DNA of 64,000 nt, taken from NCBI GenBank assembly GCA_950295325.1, contig OX485805.1:28135501-28199500 (forward strand), given 5' to 3'. Numbering within the stretch: the first letter of the stretch is position 1; the number at the start of each line of letters is the position of its first letter. Position numbers and translations under genes: made by a program. This DNA comes from Polytrichum commune. Its lineage: Eukaryota > Streptophyta > Polytrichopsida > Polytrichales > Polytrichaceae. Below, piece by piece: positions 35,779 through 47,612 of the stretch. Under the pieces are notes generated by a model. It was not told the origin of the DNA. It made no database searches and worked only from the letters and a program-made list of their open reading frames with translations.

Positions 35779-38700
35779 CTCGCGTCCAACTTTGTTAGAC
35801 CTGTAGTTGGACGCACAGGGTCTGGCCTTGTAGTTTTGGGGTGAGCGGCCACCCTAATCGTACAATATTTAAAGGTACAAATGACTGTGTCTAGAATAAT
35901 TTTTGTCATTCTTCCTTGTGTTCGTGGTATTCTGTTGTTATTGTTGTTGCTATTGCTGTTGTTTTTGTAATGTTATTGCTAATGTGTTGCTACTTGTTTT
36001 GAAATATTTATGAAACTTATTTCATTTGTTTTAGGACCAATCAATGGATTTGGAAAGAACGACTCCTATTTCTAGTGATGATGATTCCACCATGCATTCA
36101 ACTCAAGATCGTCCATCTCAACAAGTTCATCATCATCAGGACATATCGTCAAATCTTCATAATAAGAAAAAGAAAAAAATAAATGAATCCCTCGTTGATT
36201 TTGACTCGGATGAAGATAATGATGGTGACAATAAAACTTATTAAGAGAAAGTGTGGGAGCTTACGAACAAACGAAAGGTCAATTCCACTTCCATAATTTC
36301 TTCAATCCGTGCTGGACCTAATGCTCGCTTGCGTGTACCCTTATGTCGCATGGTTCCTATGCCGATTGTGCGTCCTGCTTTGAAGGGTGATATTACTAAA
36401 TTGGAGGCTGATTTTTTCAATGGTTATCGTGATGGTGACCGTGTGTTTTATATATCGGCCACCGATTCTAAGGGAAACTTTCAATTCGTGGATGATGAGG
36501 TTCGCGCATCTTGGAGCCCAAATTGGGCTCAAGCCAATGTCCTGTTTGAATCTCAATTGGATACAGATTTGTCATTGACGTCAAACAAGAACAAGATATT
36601 TTTTATATGGGATGGAAATCACAGATTTCTTGCTTGGAAAAATTATATTGACCGCGTATATACCGAAGATTATGAACGTCATGTCTTTGTGGATTTTATC
36701 ATTTTGGCGCCCGAGTCTGACGACATTCCAAGTTTGTTGACTACTCTGCATGACATCAACAAGTAATGTTCTTACCTATTTTTTTACACTTATTTCTAGT
36801 TTATATTTTGTTTTCCAAATTATATCATCATGAATCTAATCAATTTAATGTTTTTTTTAGGTCAACCGAAAATTCTCACGTATCCACCAATTTGGTGCAT
36901 ACTTTATATCGGATGCAAAGTATTGGCACCATGCCTTTGACTTCCTTCATAAAGCAACTGGATCCAAAGAGTTATAAACGATGTGAGGAGAAGTCCGTCA
37001 AAACTTGGTATTCTTTGACACGACCAATTTTTTTGGATTACATGTACAGTGTAAGTTCTTCTACCATTGCTAATATGTGCCTTATGTTTATTCACCTTCA
37101 TTTTACATTACATCTATATGAACTTATAAATATTGACTTTTGTTTGATTTTTCAGCAAGAACTTGCTGAGGCTAGCGATATTGCTCTCAACCAGTACAAT
37201 GAAATTCATCCTCTTGAACGGACATCAGACGGAATTTCAAAAGCAATGTCCGCAGCTGTCAACAAAAAACGTGCAATGTTCTCTTCTAGTTTTACGAAAC
37301 AACTAGCGATTGCCGATATCAACCTTACCTCTGCTTTCCTTGAAGAAGTTAAGCACCATTGGGGTTCATTTTCGGTGCCTGAAATGCTACAAGAGAAACT
37401 TCATTATGTTGCTGTCAGTAATGTGGATGCAGAAGTCAAAGTTGGATGGCTCAAGCTTTGGAATGGCAATAGATTTGACAAAGATGCATTGCATTTCCCG
37501 AAATCGCCCCTCTCTGATTCTGCACTTGATGATTGGTTATCAAAGTCTACATATTGGGCACAGTTGGAAAGAAAGGCTATCGAAGAGCTTCAAAGTATTC
37601 TTTCATCTCCTCTTCAGTTGCCTGTAGATGTGCCTACTCTCTTCGAGTATATCCAAACCTGGAAGTTTGCGGCTTTCAATTCAATATTCTATCGTGAATT
37701 CCAAAGCGGAAAAGTTAAAAAACACAACGGTTGGGATGAGCAACCTAATATTGATCTTGTTATGAAACGTGTATTATACAGGTACAACCTAATCTTATTA
37801 TTTTTTTGATTTTTTTTATGCCATTTGTCAAATTATCATGGAATATTTGACTTACAATATTTTTGTGTGTAGGTATTTTCGATATGTTTTGATTCCACAT
37901 AAATGCGTTATAGGGGAACCTCGTTTTTTCCCAAATTGGCGTGACACTGGTGCAGGAGATTCATGCATGTTCACTACTGAGATTTGTTTGGATTGGTCGC
38001 TCCCACACTATGAGGATTGTGGTTGGTATCTTGATTGTCCTAAGGATGCATGTCCGTGAAGTGAGAAGACAATCCGTTAGATAAATGATGCTAAAAATGT
38101 GGATCCTCGTGATACTGCAATTTTGAAAGCACAAATTGTGCAGCTTAAACTTAGAGAGCCAGAACCAAAAGAGACAAAACGTCGTAAGAGGAAACATGTT
38201 CCTGAAACCAAAATACAAGATCAATCGGAAATTTCACAACATAAAGATTTGCTTGTTCTTTCCAATGATTTGGATAAGAATCCACTTGGAGGCGAAAGTT
38301 CAAAGTCTGGGTGCGATGTATTGGAATTTCATTACTCGAGCACCTATGACGCTATTCATCGTGCGCCAACGAATGTTTTGAGAAAATAGTTATTCATACT
38401 GAAGAACTTTCTCACGCTCTCTTTTGCTCGATCTACTGCTGTCAAGAACAAGTCTGAAGGGGTTGAAGTAGGCCCTCCTGAGTGGATCCAATGGCGGACA
38501 TTTCTTGAAAACGTAAGTATTATTGTTTTGGTATTTTCTGTAATGTTCTTACTTTCATTTGGATTTTATTTTGTGTCTTATATTGTGATATGTTGTGGTA
38601 TTTCAGTTCAAAGACAATCGCGAATTTCATGTCATGGGAAGTCCGACTCCATTTGCCATTGACTTGGTTTTTCTGCAATTTCCCGACGGTCTTGACTTCA

Positions 38701-39862
38701 ACCTCTCCAATAGACCTGCTGAAATTCCTCTTTGGAATAAATATGACAAGAAATGCATGGTTGCAACAATGTCCTTGTGCAAGTCCATCTTGTCTGATGA
38801 TGGCGTCCTCATAGTATTTTCTGCTATCGATATGCAAACCAAGAAGGTTTTGAATTCAACCTTACACAACGGCAACATGAAAGTTCTTAGGACTTTTATT
38901 TGCCTCAATTCGTACATGGTGTTCAAGGATCTGGAGTCTCCAACCTACACCGTAAGTATAACATATCACAATTGTTTCTATTTAATTATTTTGGTGTTAT
39001 TTGCATTGTATATAGTTTTAACACAATTTATATTTTTTTGTAGATTCCGGCATTTATGGCTCATGTCTTGGTAAGGGATTTTACTACCACAAAATCCACG
39101 AGACAACCAAACTCCACTTTTTTTGGCACTGGATTGAAAAGCAAAAACTTGCTTTTCAATTTTGTGGATGAAAAAAACATGCTTCTTCAAAAATCGGGAA
39201 GACCTTGGAGGGGGCCATATCAAAAATCGCCGCGTTTTTTTCAAGATCTTATTGAATTGTTTACACCATCGAATGGACGCGTTGTTGATTTGACGTGTTC
39301 CACTGGAGCTTCTATCCTAGCAACACGCGCATGTGGCAGACATCTTCTTGCATTTGAGGGTGATAATGACATGTTTGAGCACATATTGAAACCTCTTTTG
39401 GAAAACGTTTTGAAAGAGGGGTCATCTAAGGAGAATATACAAGATCTCACAAAAGAAGATGATAACCTCTCAGATGAGGAGATGCTTGAATTTGAGTGTA
39501 AGTAAGTTTTAATACAATAAATTTTTATTCAATTCATTCGTTTCATTCAATTCATTGGTTCATTTTTATTTCTTCACATTATTTACATGTTTCATCGATT
39601 TGATTTAAGGAATACGATTGGAAAGAGGACATGTCTCCCGTTTTGGGCACATAGAGAATTCCTACGAAGTCCAAGCCGTAGCCCGCGTCTCCCATCATAT
39701 GCCGAGAATGTTGCAATTGCAATGTTGAATCTCGAAGATTCGGATCCAAATGAAGAATCTTGCTATAGTTCCAAAATCAATTCACAATGCAAAGGTGCTC
39801 GAATATATATAGATGACGAGGAAAAAGATAGTTTCATGTCTAGTGCTACTACTGATGAATAA

Positions 39863-40045
39863 ATTTTTGGACTTCATGTTGTTTATCCTTCTCAACCCTC
39901 TTATTACTAAACCCTAAAATCATCATTTTTAAGGCCACAATTCCACGGTTATAGGATATTGGTGGCCCTATTACCAAAATTTTCATCTTCCTCACTGCTC
40001 ATAAGTTACCGCTCATCGCTCACCGCTCATAAGATAGCACTCCCC
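39863..40045. repeat. 3' flank and right terminal inverted repeat of the MULE
   Basis: After the last exon comes an AT-rich tail (CTAAACCCTAAAATCATC). From 39,995 the terminal repeat follows: CTGCTCATAAGTTACCGCTC, ATCGCTCACCGCTCATAAGA, TAGCACTCCCC. It is the inverse of the left end, with fewer heptamer units. Confidence 0.8.
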
Positions 40046-40529
40046 GTTCAAACATGATCCTTGGCCATGACTAAGTTACTCCAAGTAGAATACTCCTCTT
40101 GGTGATTTGTCCTTGTTCCTCTCACTTTCCGCACGTATCAACTATTCTAGTGAGTATGCACAAAGTCACCTCACCTTGCGCTTGCGTGAATAGTAAGAAA
40201 AGGAGGCTTCTTTTAGGGTCAGGGGTTTATATTGGAGTTCTTACCTATGGTAAGTTCTTCCAAACCATGTTTTTTACCATGGGTTACATACGTGATTCAC
40301 GGTTGTAATCATGGTTACTATACCTCTTTCATCTACATCCTCGTTACATATCTGGTATGGAAAGTATGATCATTTTCCATGTATGTATATGTAGGATCTC
40401 TTGCTTGTATTGTAATCTATTTGTAAAGAAAACAATTTTTAGTTGACTAATGTGAAAGTTTATAATCACAAAGTGTTTAATATCGTAGCCTTGATCAAGA
40501 ACTAGAGAGAGAGAGAGAGAGAGAGAGAG
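40046..40529. repeat. GA-bounded repeat unit R2, right part
   Basis: It resumes R2 after the MULE: GTTCAAACATGATCCTTGGC, CATGACTAAGTTACTCCAAG, TAGAATACTCC, CTCTTGGTGA, then AGGGTTTATATTGGAG and GGTAAGTTCTTCC. It ends in a GA tract (40,504-40,529). The order matches R1 (20,953-21,414) with about 10-20 percent visible differences. Confidence 0.82.
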
Positions 40530-40803
40530 TTGTTTTCCCGTTGCGGTTCTTTGGGTTGTACCAACTGAGATTTTAGGAATTTGGGGGTTGTAATATACCG
40601 TTGGAAAGCTCTTAGAAAACACCTTTCCGACGGCGTATTTCACACCCCAAAATTTTTTTAACATTGTAGTCACAAAATTGAAAAAAAAATTGTAATCGTT
40701 TTGACATAAATTTCTACTAGTGATGTCAGGGGGCTGACACCCCCCCTGCCTCCACCCCTGCATACATGCAAGGATGAAGTTGTACAAGGTGACCACCCAA
40801 CTT
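40530..40803. other. Hairpin repeat related to the Harbinger MITE interior
   Basis: GTAATATACCGTTGGAAAGC and its approximate complement (CACCTTTCCGACGGCGTATT) form a hairpin near 40,588-40,648. The same palindrome occurs inside the elements at 18,730 and 50,510. No coding signal. Confidence 0.55.
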
Positions 40804-41573
40804 TTACACCGCCTCAATATCCATGAACAAAGAATTATTTTCATTCAATTCAATGCATATTGCTTTCCTGTTCTTAGTTTTTGGACCTGGCAAGGTCTTC
40901 AGTGTGTTATAAATAGAAAAGTAATCACCCATGAAATTACACAGTTTAGCGTTCATCTCCCTATGAAGTAACGTAACATGCCAAAGGCCTTGGTAAGCAT
41001 CCGACTCATAAATTGGAACCAGCAGCTTTGACACCGTGTTGGAATTTTCTGTAAAACCTTGCAAATCAGTTGTGGTGATGCATTCACCTATCTTCGCTAA
41101 GCATTTGTTATTGGCTCTGTCTGTAGGACAGAGAGTGTGCATCAACTTCTTTGTTTCAAGAGCAAATTTCTTAACCACTTTGCATTCACATTTGGACATT
41201 ACTTGTTCTTGTTATTTTTGGTCCAATTTATTTAATGTGGATGTTATATATAACTATAGTTGCTCTCTAGAATGTATTGAAAGAAATCTAGTTAACTACG
41301 GTTATTTTGGCAGTGGTAAATTATTTAAATTTTAAATTTTGGGTGATAAATGAGTAGCTTCAGTCCTTGCCCCACATTTGAGAAGAAGGTGTACAAACTC
41401 CAAGAAAGAGTTGGTATAGTAAATAGCCATGGATTGACATGAGCAAAGTGGGCAGCTACTGTTGCGGTCTTTTGTAGTAAAGGACGGAGCCTCACGGTTC
41501 TACCGTTTTCTTGTTGAGCTTTATAGTAAATGATTGCATCGATGGACTTTCTAATAGGGAATCGACTTCTCAT
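40804..41573 (-). other. Unassigned minus-strand open frames
   Basis: Frame 41,199-40,804 (131 codons; MSKCECKVVKKFALETKKLM, then LPGPKTKNRKAICIEL, ending IEAV) and frame 41,573-41,325 (82 codons) read more protein-like than the neighbourhood. They contain no motif I recognise. They may be exons of a decayed gene; chance ORFs cannot be excluded. Confidence 0.3.
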
Positions 41574-43324
41574 TTGATAAATTCTTAGTAAGCGCCTTCC
41601 CTAATTGAATTTGAGCATCCTCAGAAGCACATAGTCGTTGCTTTGTATGATTTTTTGCATTACTTTCCTAGATGCGCTTCATGACAGCACTAGATACTAT
41701 GCGCTCATATGCCATGTTAAGCACTACAAATGGGGGAATACCATGCAAATATTGATTATTTGGTGGGTATGTCAAGGTGAGAGTATCTTTGTATACCCAA
41801 GTCATTATTGTTTATGTCAATACCATTCTCAATTGATACTCTAATGATGATTTTGCTTAGGTGTGAAAGTTCTCGCACAGTATCTAGAGCCGAATGATAT
41901 CGATAACAAAAGCACCGTCAAATACCCATATTCTATCAAATCCAAAATGTGAAATCCTCATTATAGATACTCGGATGGTATTTTAAAAAGAAAGAAAAAA
42001 GATGATACCATAACAACACTAATGTAGTGCGAGGTAGAGTGCTTGATCATGTAGCACAAAAGACGCACAACCCAATGGATGAGACCTTTGAGGAGAGGTT
42101 TTCATGTGGGCTATCACCCAACGGTTGGACTGCACAACCTCAAGGCTAGAAGATGCAATCTAAGACTTTGTTATCCTCTTGTGGACAATTTCCTTAGAAT
42201 GCGGTAAGAGGCAACAATGAATATGCAAAGGAAGTGGTGGGGCCAATGTGTTTCACCACTCCCCATAAGAAATTATCTCGCATCAAACCCTAGGGGGGGG
42301 GGGGCAATGAAACAAACACTAACTTTAACATAATTGGTTGCATGTTCATTTCAATTTTTGTCATCAACTTTGATTACTTCAATTGCTTGATCATAATTCG
42401 GTTTGGAATGGCCCACTACACCGTTTACAGTGTTTAGGGTCACGTACGCTATTTGCAAAGGGCCTAAACTACATGCCTAGAGGTCTCAAAGTGTCGTGTC
42501 CATTACTTGCCAATATGATACCAATCATCAACACAAGTAAACTTTTTAAGTGATAATTAATTACATTGTGGCATATAGCATGGTACGTGTGGGGTACTTG
42601 AGATGATAGTTTTGCATGGTAGTATGCAAGAGGAAGCTATTTATGAGCATACCGATGCCAAGTGTCATGAGGTGACACTAATGACGAGGTTGTTGATCAT
42701 TAGTGTAACCCAACATATGCCTCAAAATAGGGTAAGTGAGACTTAATACCCTAAACGGTGTAGCAAAGCACTAATGCTATCAAAAGTTATATAATAACAT
42801 GTGGAATATATTGATGATGGACAATACGGGAATTGATGTTGTGGAAATAAATGTATATGGGTTTCCTATAAGGATGTGTTCCCTATTGAGAACTTGTGGA
42901 AACGAGACATTGCGATTCCGCAAGGATGTATCCCCCCCTTCTCCAAGTAGGTAGGTATTGTGTGTGTTTTGGGAAAGGGGGTTCCATAGTTGAACTTTCA
43001 TGTGTTCACTTTACAATGGCCATTTAAGGTGGAAAGGGTACCATAGTTGCTATTCATCGCGAAATAGTGGCGCCCAAGATCTTGATCGCCGATGTTACAT
43101 TCATACGACCGGCTTATCCAAGTATGAAGATAATCCGAGAGTCCATGTCACCTTTCCAATTTTGATACAAAATATCGATTTTCATGTGCGATGGTAGCTA
43201 TACATGTTAATGCATGTGTTGATTAGAACACATGCAAATGCCCATGTTGATGTGTGACATGAAAATCAACTCAATTTCGGCAAGAAAAGTGCCTCTACTC
43301 ATAAAGTACTCAGGTACATAGGTA
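41574..43324. other. No gene recognised; G homopolymer at 42,293-42,303
   Basis: Only short scattered frames. A stretch near 41,940-41,965 (ATGTGAAATCCTCATTA) is the inverse of 160-180 at the left edge, so a dispersed repeat is present. Nothing else stands out. Confidence 0.45.
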
Positions 43325-43665
43325 CACTAAAAAGGATATTTATTGTTTGATACACTACATACAAATACACACTAATTGTCAATAACCCTATGAAAGTAAG
43401 TAACATTAAATGTAAACTCAAACACTTAAATATCAACTATGGCAATATGTGGAAGTTAAATATTTGGATTTAGTGTTAGAAAGGATATGAAAAACAAAAA
43501 ACAAAAAAAACAATGATATAAGGAGAATTCCAACATATCTTCTAGTATTCCAACACATTTATGTCTAGCACTAATTGTCAAGGAATTGAAAATCAGCGTT
43601 AAGCACGGTAGGGTGGTAACAACATTAAATATCATCAAACACTAAATATCATTTTTAGTGTAGTG
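43325..43665. mobile_element. Small TIR element with CACTA-like ends
   Basis: The left end is CACTAAAAAGGATATTTATT-GTTTGAT; the right end is ATCAAACACTAAATATCATT-TTTAGTGTAGTG. The right half (AGGGTGGTAACAACATTAAATAT...) is homologous to 19,142-19,240 and 51,150-51,240 inside the Harbinger MITEs. Those MITEs therefore appear to contain half of such an element. No target duplication is seen. Confidence 0.5.
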
Positions 43666-43769
43666 TTTTCTAGGAGGTGCATAGTGGAACCTTTGGTTTT
43701 TAGCTAAGTAAAAGTGGCACTTATTACAAGATGGAAGGGGCAGCGTCCGGGGAGGTTTTTGTGCATAAT

Positions 43770-43975
43770 GAGTCCAGATCCTAGTGTTTCCAAGTTCAAT
43801 TGGTTACATGTTGTGATCTTTCGATTTTCCTTTACTAATTTGACATATATTCTACAAATTCATCTAACATGATTGGTAACTTTCCTGAAGTCTCAAACAT
43901 CAACTGGTTATTTCTCAAACTCATCTGGTTCATCTGTAACAAGCTCTTGGTTCTCCCCGTTCATAGGAGAGGGTA
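43770..43975. repeat. Diverged partial copy of the 10,807-11,765 element
   Basis: Blocks TTCAATTGGTTACATGTT, TGACATATATTCTAC, ATGATTGGTAACTTTCCTGA-AGTCTC, AACTGGTTATTTCTCAAACT and GGTTCATCTGTAAC follow the order of the right arm of the palindromic element at 10.8-11.8 kb. Confidence 0.7.
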
Positions 43976-44389
43976 CTTGGAACTTAGACTTAATTAATGC
44001 AATGGGATATGGGATATGGGATATATATATATATATATATATATATTGAAGCTGTTTTAATTAGCAAGTGTTTTTTTGGAGAAATGATCTGTCAGTTTTC
44101 CAATTGAAATAAGACACACACACACACAAATTGAGGGAATGAAGAAATTGTTGAAGCGTGTTTTTGGCAATAGTTGGTGAAAACATATGGAATGTGGCGG
44201 AGTTACCTCATTAGACATTGTCAGACAACATGTGATGTTGTCCAATTTAGACCTTCATTTGAGAACATACAAATTTAGAAAGCACTTGATTTATGATAAT
44301 GAAATGAAATTGATTTTAAACTCCGTGAAGTCAAAAGGTTTAGGTAACCAAAATTACATCAAGATCGTGTCAAACCAACCGATTCTCTA

Positions 44390-47110
44390 CTGTGGAGGAG
44401 CGTGGTAGCTTCTTTGAGATGGAGAGGCGAATATCAAACTTGTTGGTCCAATTGAAAAAAAAGACTTGAGACTTTCTAATATTATATTCTCAAATATCGA
44501 CATTATATAGGGGTAAGTCCAACACAAAGCGTGCTTCCTTTTAAATTGCATCATAAGACCAAAGGTGGCATAACCTATTATCTCTAGAAATAGGGATAGT
44601 CGACCACTGTCCAATTTCAATGGTTAGTCTATAATTTGAGGTGCAATAAGCAACAATTTGTGCCATGTGTCAAATCCTTGTTTGGCAAGGTGTTTAGAAA
44701 GGGAGGTTGTTTGACTAACCAACGAAGAGGAGAGTAGGTGGCAAGTTGTTGTTGAAAACCGTACTTCACTTAAGAGCATATAATCCCATGGGAAGTTCTC
44801 CATCTTTTTGGCCAACAAAATATGATTCCGTTGCATGTCGAAGAACACGATTTGATGTGAGATATCATATGTATCTTCATGCCCATCTCAAAACCTACCA
44901 ATGAGAGTTTTCCAAGTCACCTCCCAAATCTTTATGGCATGTGTGAAAATTGGAAGCACCAAAGCCTTGATTCGATGGGATTTGAGTTCTTAACATGTGA
45001 CTTCAACTATTGTTTATTTCCTTAACGTGGACATCAAGGGTTTCATTCATGTAGTTTGTTGTCTTTTAATTGATGGCTCAAGGTAACCATGTGAATAAAA
45101 CTCAATCCCAATGTACTTATGTTCACGAGTTATCTCAATTTGGTCTTTGCCTAGGTAAAATGTCTCTTGGTTTACTTTCCTTTTGTTGCGGTCAAAGATC
45201 TTAATCGTGGTCCTAGATATTTTGACATCAAGGCTAGAGGAAGCACAAAAATTATATAGCTTTGTTCAAGAGTGTTTGTAAGCAAGCTCCTGAGCTAGAG
45301 AGCATAACAACATCGTCAACATAAAGGAGAGTGGGAACCATTGTGTGACATAAATATGAAGAATCCTTGCCAATCTCATCCAAATATGTTTCAAGTTCAT
45401 CAATATACAAGCTAAATAATGTGAAGGAAAGAGGATGTCCTTGTTTAACGCCCAACTACCCAAGCTCATGAATGGTTATTTTGAGTGCATTTCACTCAAT
45501 GTTGGTTGTCGAATTCTAATGGACAAGTTTTGAGGTTTAAATGAGATTTATCCATGGGGTCTTGAAACTTGGGATCAAGGGGGGAAACGGACATGAATAA
45601 CCCTTTGGGATATTAGACTATAACATTTGAAGGAAGGGATGCAAAAGAAAATGCCATGTTTTATCCCAAATAATAAGGCCTTTGACCAATCAATTTTACT
45701 TGGAAAATAAGCAAAATAGTTGTGTGATCCACTAGATGGGAATAACTCAATAATTGAGCACCTCCACAAATTCTCATGCCAAAATGTGCAAAACCACAAT
45801 AGGCTATCTACCTTGCATTTGGAGTATGTAAATTATCCCATGTTTCTACCCACATATATGCAAAGAATTCACTAAAAGTCAAAGAGTGTCCAACTGTTTA
45901 AACTAAATGGTTGATGTGAGCAAAAAGGCCATTTTTATACGAACATTAAAAAAATCACTTTTACCAAAATAAAACGTCATTGATGTTCATGCAAAGTTTA
46001 CATTGGAGGGGCAACTATTGATCGAAATCACCACCCTCACACGAACTCCCAACACAATAGAAACGTGATAACTTCCCACTTTGACATTTTCCTCTGCCTT
46101 CGTATGATCTACAAAATGCACGGTTCATGTGAACCTATTGGCGAGACCCCGGGGTCCCGCAAAGACTCGCTTTGAGAATGGAATTAATTATTCATTTTTG
46201 GTTGGGGAGCGCATGTGCAGTTTGCGGTGCTCGATAGTTGGTGTTGCTTTTAGTTTATCATGTTGAAGCGTTGTGTATACACTTGTTTTGAATCCCTTAA
46301 TGGGCTGCTACATGAACTAGTCGGTTATGATTAGCATGCAGATTGGATGATGAAGCCGATTAGCAGTCTCGATAGAGCCTTGAGTGAGACTCTTCCAATT
46401 TTGGCATTAATTTCACAATTAATTTTTTGGATTTTTTTTGCATCGTTGTGTAGATCTCAATGAAAACGATCAATTGCCGCACTTATCTACTGAATCAGAC
46501 GTATATTGACGTTGCTACAGGGTTTGTGCGAGAGTCGGGACCGGGTGGACCCCGGGTCCATCAATAGGTTCATGTGTCTATAGGTAGATATCCATGTTGG
46601 CTTGATGTTTATTTTTATTTTGAAAGCGGATGAATGAATTAGGTGGGGTCAATGTAGGGAAGTAGCCATCCATCAACCAAGAATGGGTTGCTTGGTAGGT
46701 TAGGAGTTAATAATGTCAAACACTACTTCACCGTGTGCATCACTGTTAATTCATACTTTTGCACAAATTGTGGTATACATTGCTTTTACATTTGTTGTAA
46801 ATGAAGTGTTACGCCTAATCGTTGGAGACATTCCCAAAGCTTGTCATGTGAAACTTTGTCAAAAGTTCTTTCTTCTTCTTGAATCAATGAAACGATTTTA
46901 GAGACATTGACTACTTCTTGTTCAATTAAAGTACTGAATGTAAGAATGTGGTCCAAAGTAACTATACCTTCCCTAAAACCTACTCATTGTCTTGTTATAA
47001 CTTCTAGCCACTAAATTAAATAACTTTGTGATTGGCTCACATAGATCATTTTCAACCCATTTTAGAAACTCATGTATTAACGCATGAACTATCTCTTGCC
47101 TTGTGATTTG
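44390..47110 (-). pseudogene. LINE (non-LTR retrotransposon) RT pseudogene in two pieces
   Basis: In the 5' piece (about 47,110-46,713), minus-strand translation gives EFLKWVENDLCEPITKLFNL, TLDHILTFSTLIEQE and ERTFDKVSHDKLWECLQRLG, matching the RT palm of plant LINE-type elements (FDxVxxxxLW). In the 3' piece (45,469-44,390), GVKQGHPLSFTLFSLYIDEL and PTLLYVDDVVMLSSSG match the GVKQGxPLSPxLF and YxDDxxxL motifs. More than ten stops and frameshifts break it. The 1.2 kb between the pieces is foreign and contains the TIR element at 46,130-46,571. The endonuclease and 3' tail are not recognised. Confidence 0.78.
46130..46571. mobile_element. TIR element inserted in the LINE pseudogene
   Basis: The left end is GAACCTATTGGCGAGACCCC-GGGGTCCCGC; the right end is GCGAGAGTCGGGACCGGGTG-GACCCCGGGTCC-ATCAATAGGTTC. 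The ends are inverted but diverged. A short ATGT occurs on both sides and may be the target duplication. There is no coding content. Confidence 0.55.
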
Positions 47111-47612
47111 TCATATCTTTCTACTAGCCCATATCTCTTGCCTTCGGTAAAAGCATTTGGAAGTTGAGTCTTCGGAATAAAATAATCATTGATACTTTGT
47201 CACGAGGTTTACAATTTTATGCAATAATCTACTAGTTTTGTGGCGTAAATGGGAGGGTCAAATCATGTTTTTCTTCAAAGCTCTTCCAAAACAATTTGGT
47301 CTAGTTTTAGCAAAAGATGTTGTTCCTTTTAGTTTGCGCTCCAGGAAAGAGTGTTTCTTATGCTAGATCATTGTGTGGTATTTTTCTCAAAGCTATTCTT
47401 CAAGTACTGACCAAATGACTAAAGTTTAACACAATGAAATAGTTTCGCCCAACCTCTTGACAATTGCTATTGGACCATGTGTTGGAAAACCTGCCTTTTT
47501 CTTGCCACCTAGTTATTTCTAGAGAAAATCGGTTGAGCCGCATGTATTATCAAATGTAGCCAAGCTTGACCATGTACAACCAATGAAGTCCAAGTCCCAC
47601 CTTGCATATAGG
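47111..47612. other. No gene assigned; possible upstream LINE remnant
   Basis: Minus-strand reading near 47,110-47,200 gives QLNFQMLLPKARDMG, which could be a frame-shifted continuation of the LINE pseudogene. Otherwise nothing is recognisable. Confidence 0.3.

Larger units (their letters stand above)
33700..39862 (+). pseudogene. ParB-like / beta-class amino-methyltransferase-like gene, 8 exons, 4 in-frame stops
   Basis: Exons: 33,700-33,981; 36,035-36,762; 36,861-37,050; 37,156-37,781; 37,873-38,512; 38,607-38,951; 39,044-39,501; 39,610-39,862. All introns are GT-AG and the phases agree, summing to 1174 codons. Exons 1-2 are basic/acidic and low-complexity. Exon 2 then carries a ParB/sulfiredoxin-like motif (IFFIWDGNHRFLAWKNYIDR). 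Exons 4-5 are unassigned, with a Cys/His-rich patch. Exons 6-7 show permuted beta-class methyltransferase order: FAIDLVFLQFPDGLDF (motif IV position), ILSDDGVLIVFSA, then SGRPWRGPYQKSPRFFQDLI and VVDLTCSTGASILA (motif I), GRHLLAFEGD. The DPPY catalytic motif is replaced by QFPD. Stops: TAA 36,242, TGA 38,057, TAG 38,078, TAG 38,387. DNA methylation is inferred from the fold only. Confidence 0.68.
28471..40045. mobile_element. 11.6-kb Mutator-like element with transposase and ParB/methyltransferase cargo
   Basis: The left end GGGAAGCTATCTTATGAGCG and right end CGCTCATAAGATAGCACTCCCC are inverted. Both are followed by TGAGCRR heptamer iterations (28,487-28,555; 39,997-40,030). The flanking 12 bases GTTCAAACATGA are directly repeated (28,459-28,470 and 40,046-40,057), in the range of MULE target duplications. 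Comparison with unit R1 in this window supplies the empty site. Inside are two divergent genes: a MULE-type transposase (33,177-29,375, minus) and a ParB-like/methyltransferase-like gene (33,700-39,862, plus). Palindrome arrays lie in non-coding parts of both. Nonsense codons in both genes suggest this copy is no longer autonomous. Confidence 0.88.

Noticed and set aside
35283..35909. CRISPR-like look of the 32-bp repeat array, and open frames reading through it (PNxxxxVWVGRPKLG repeats)
   Set aside because: Spacers are only about 10 bases and nearly identical, the DNA is eukaryotic, and there are no cas genes. The open frames are by-products of the palindromic repeats.
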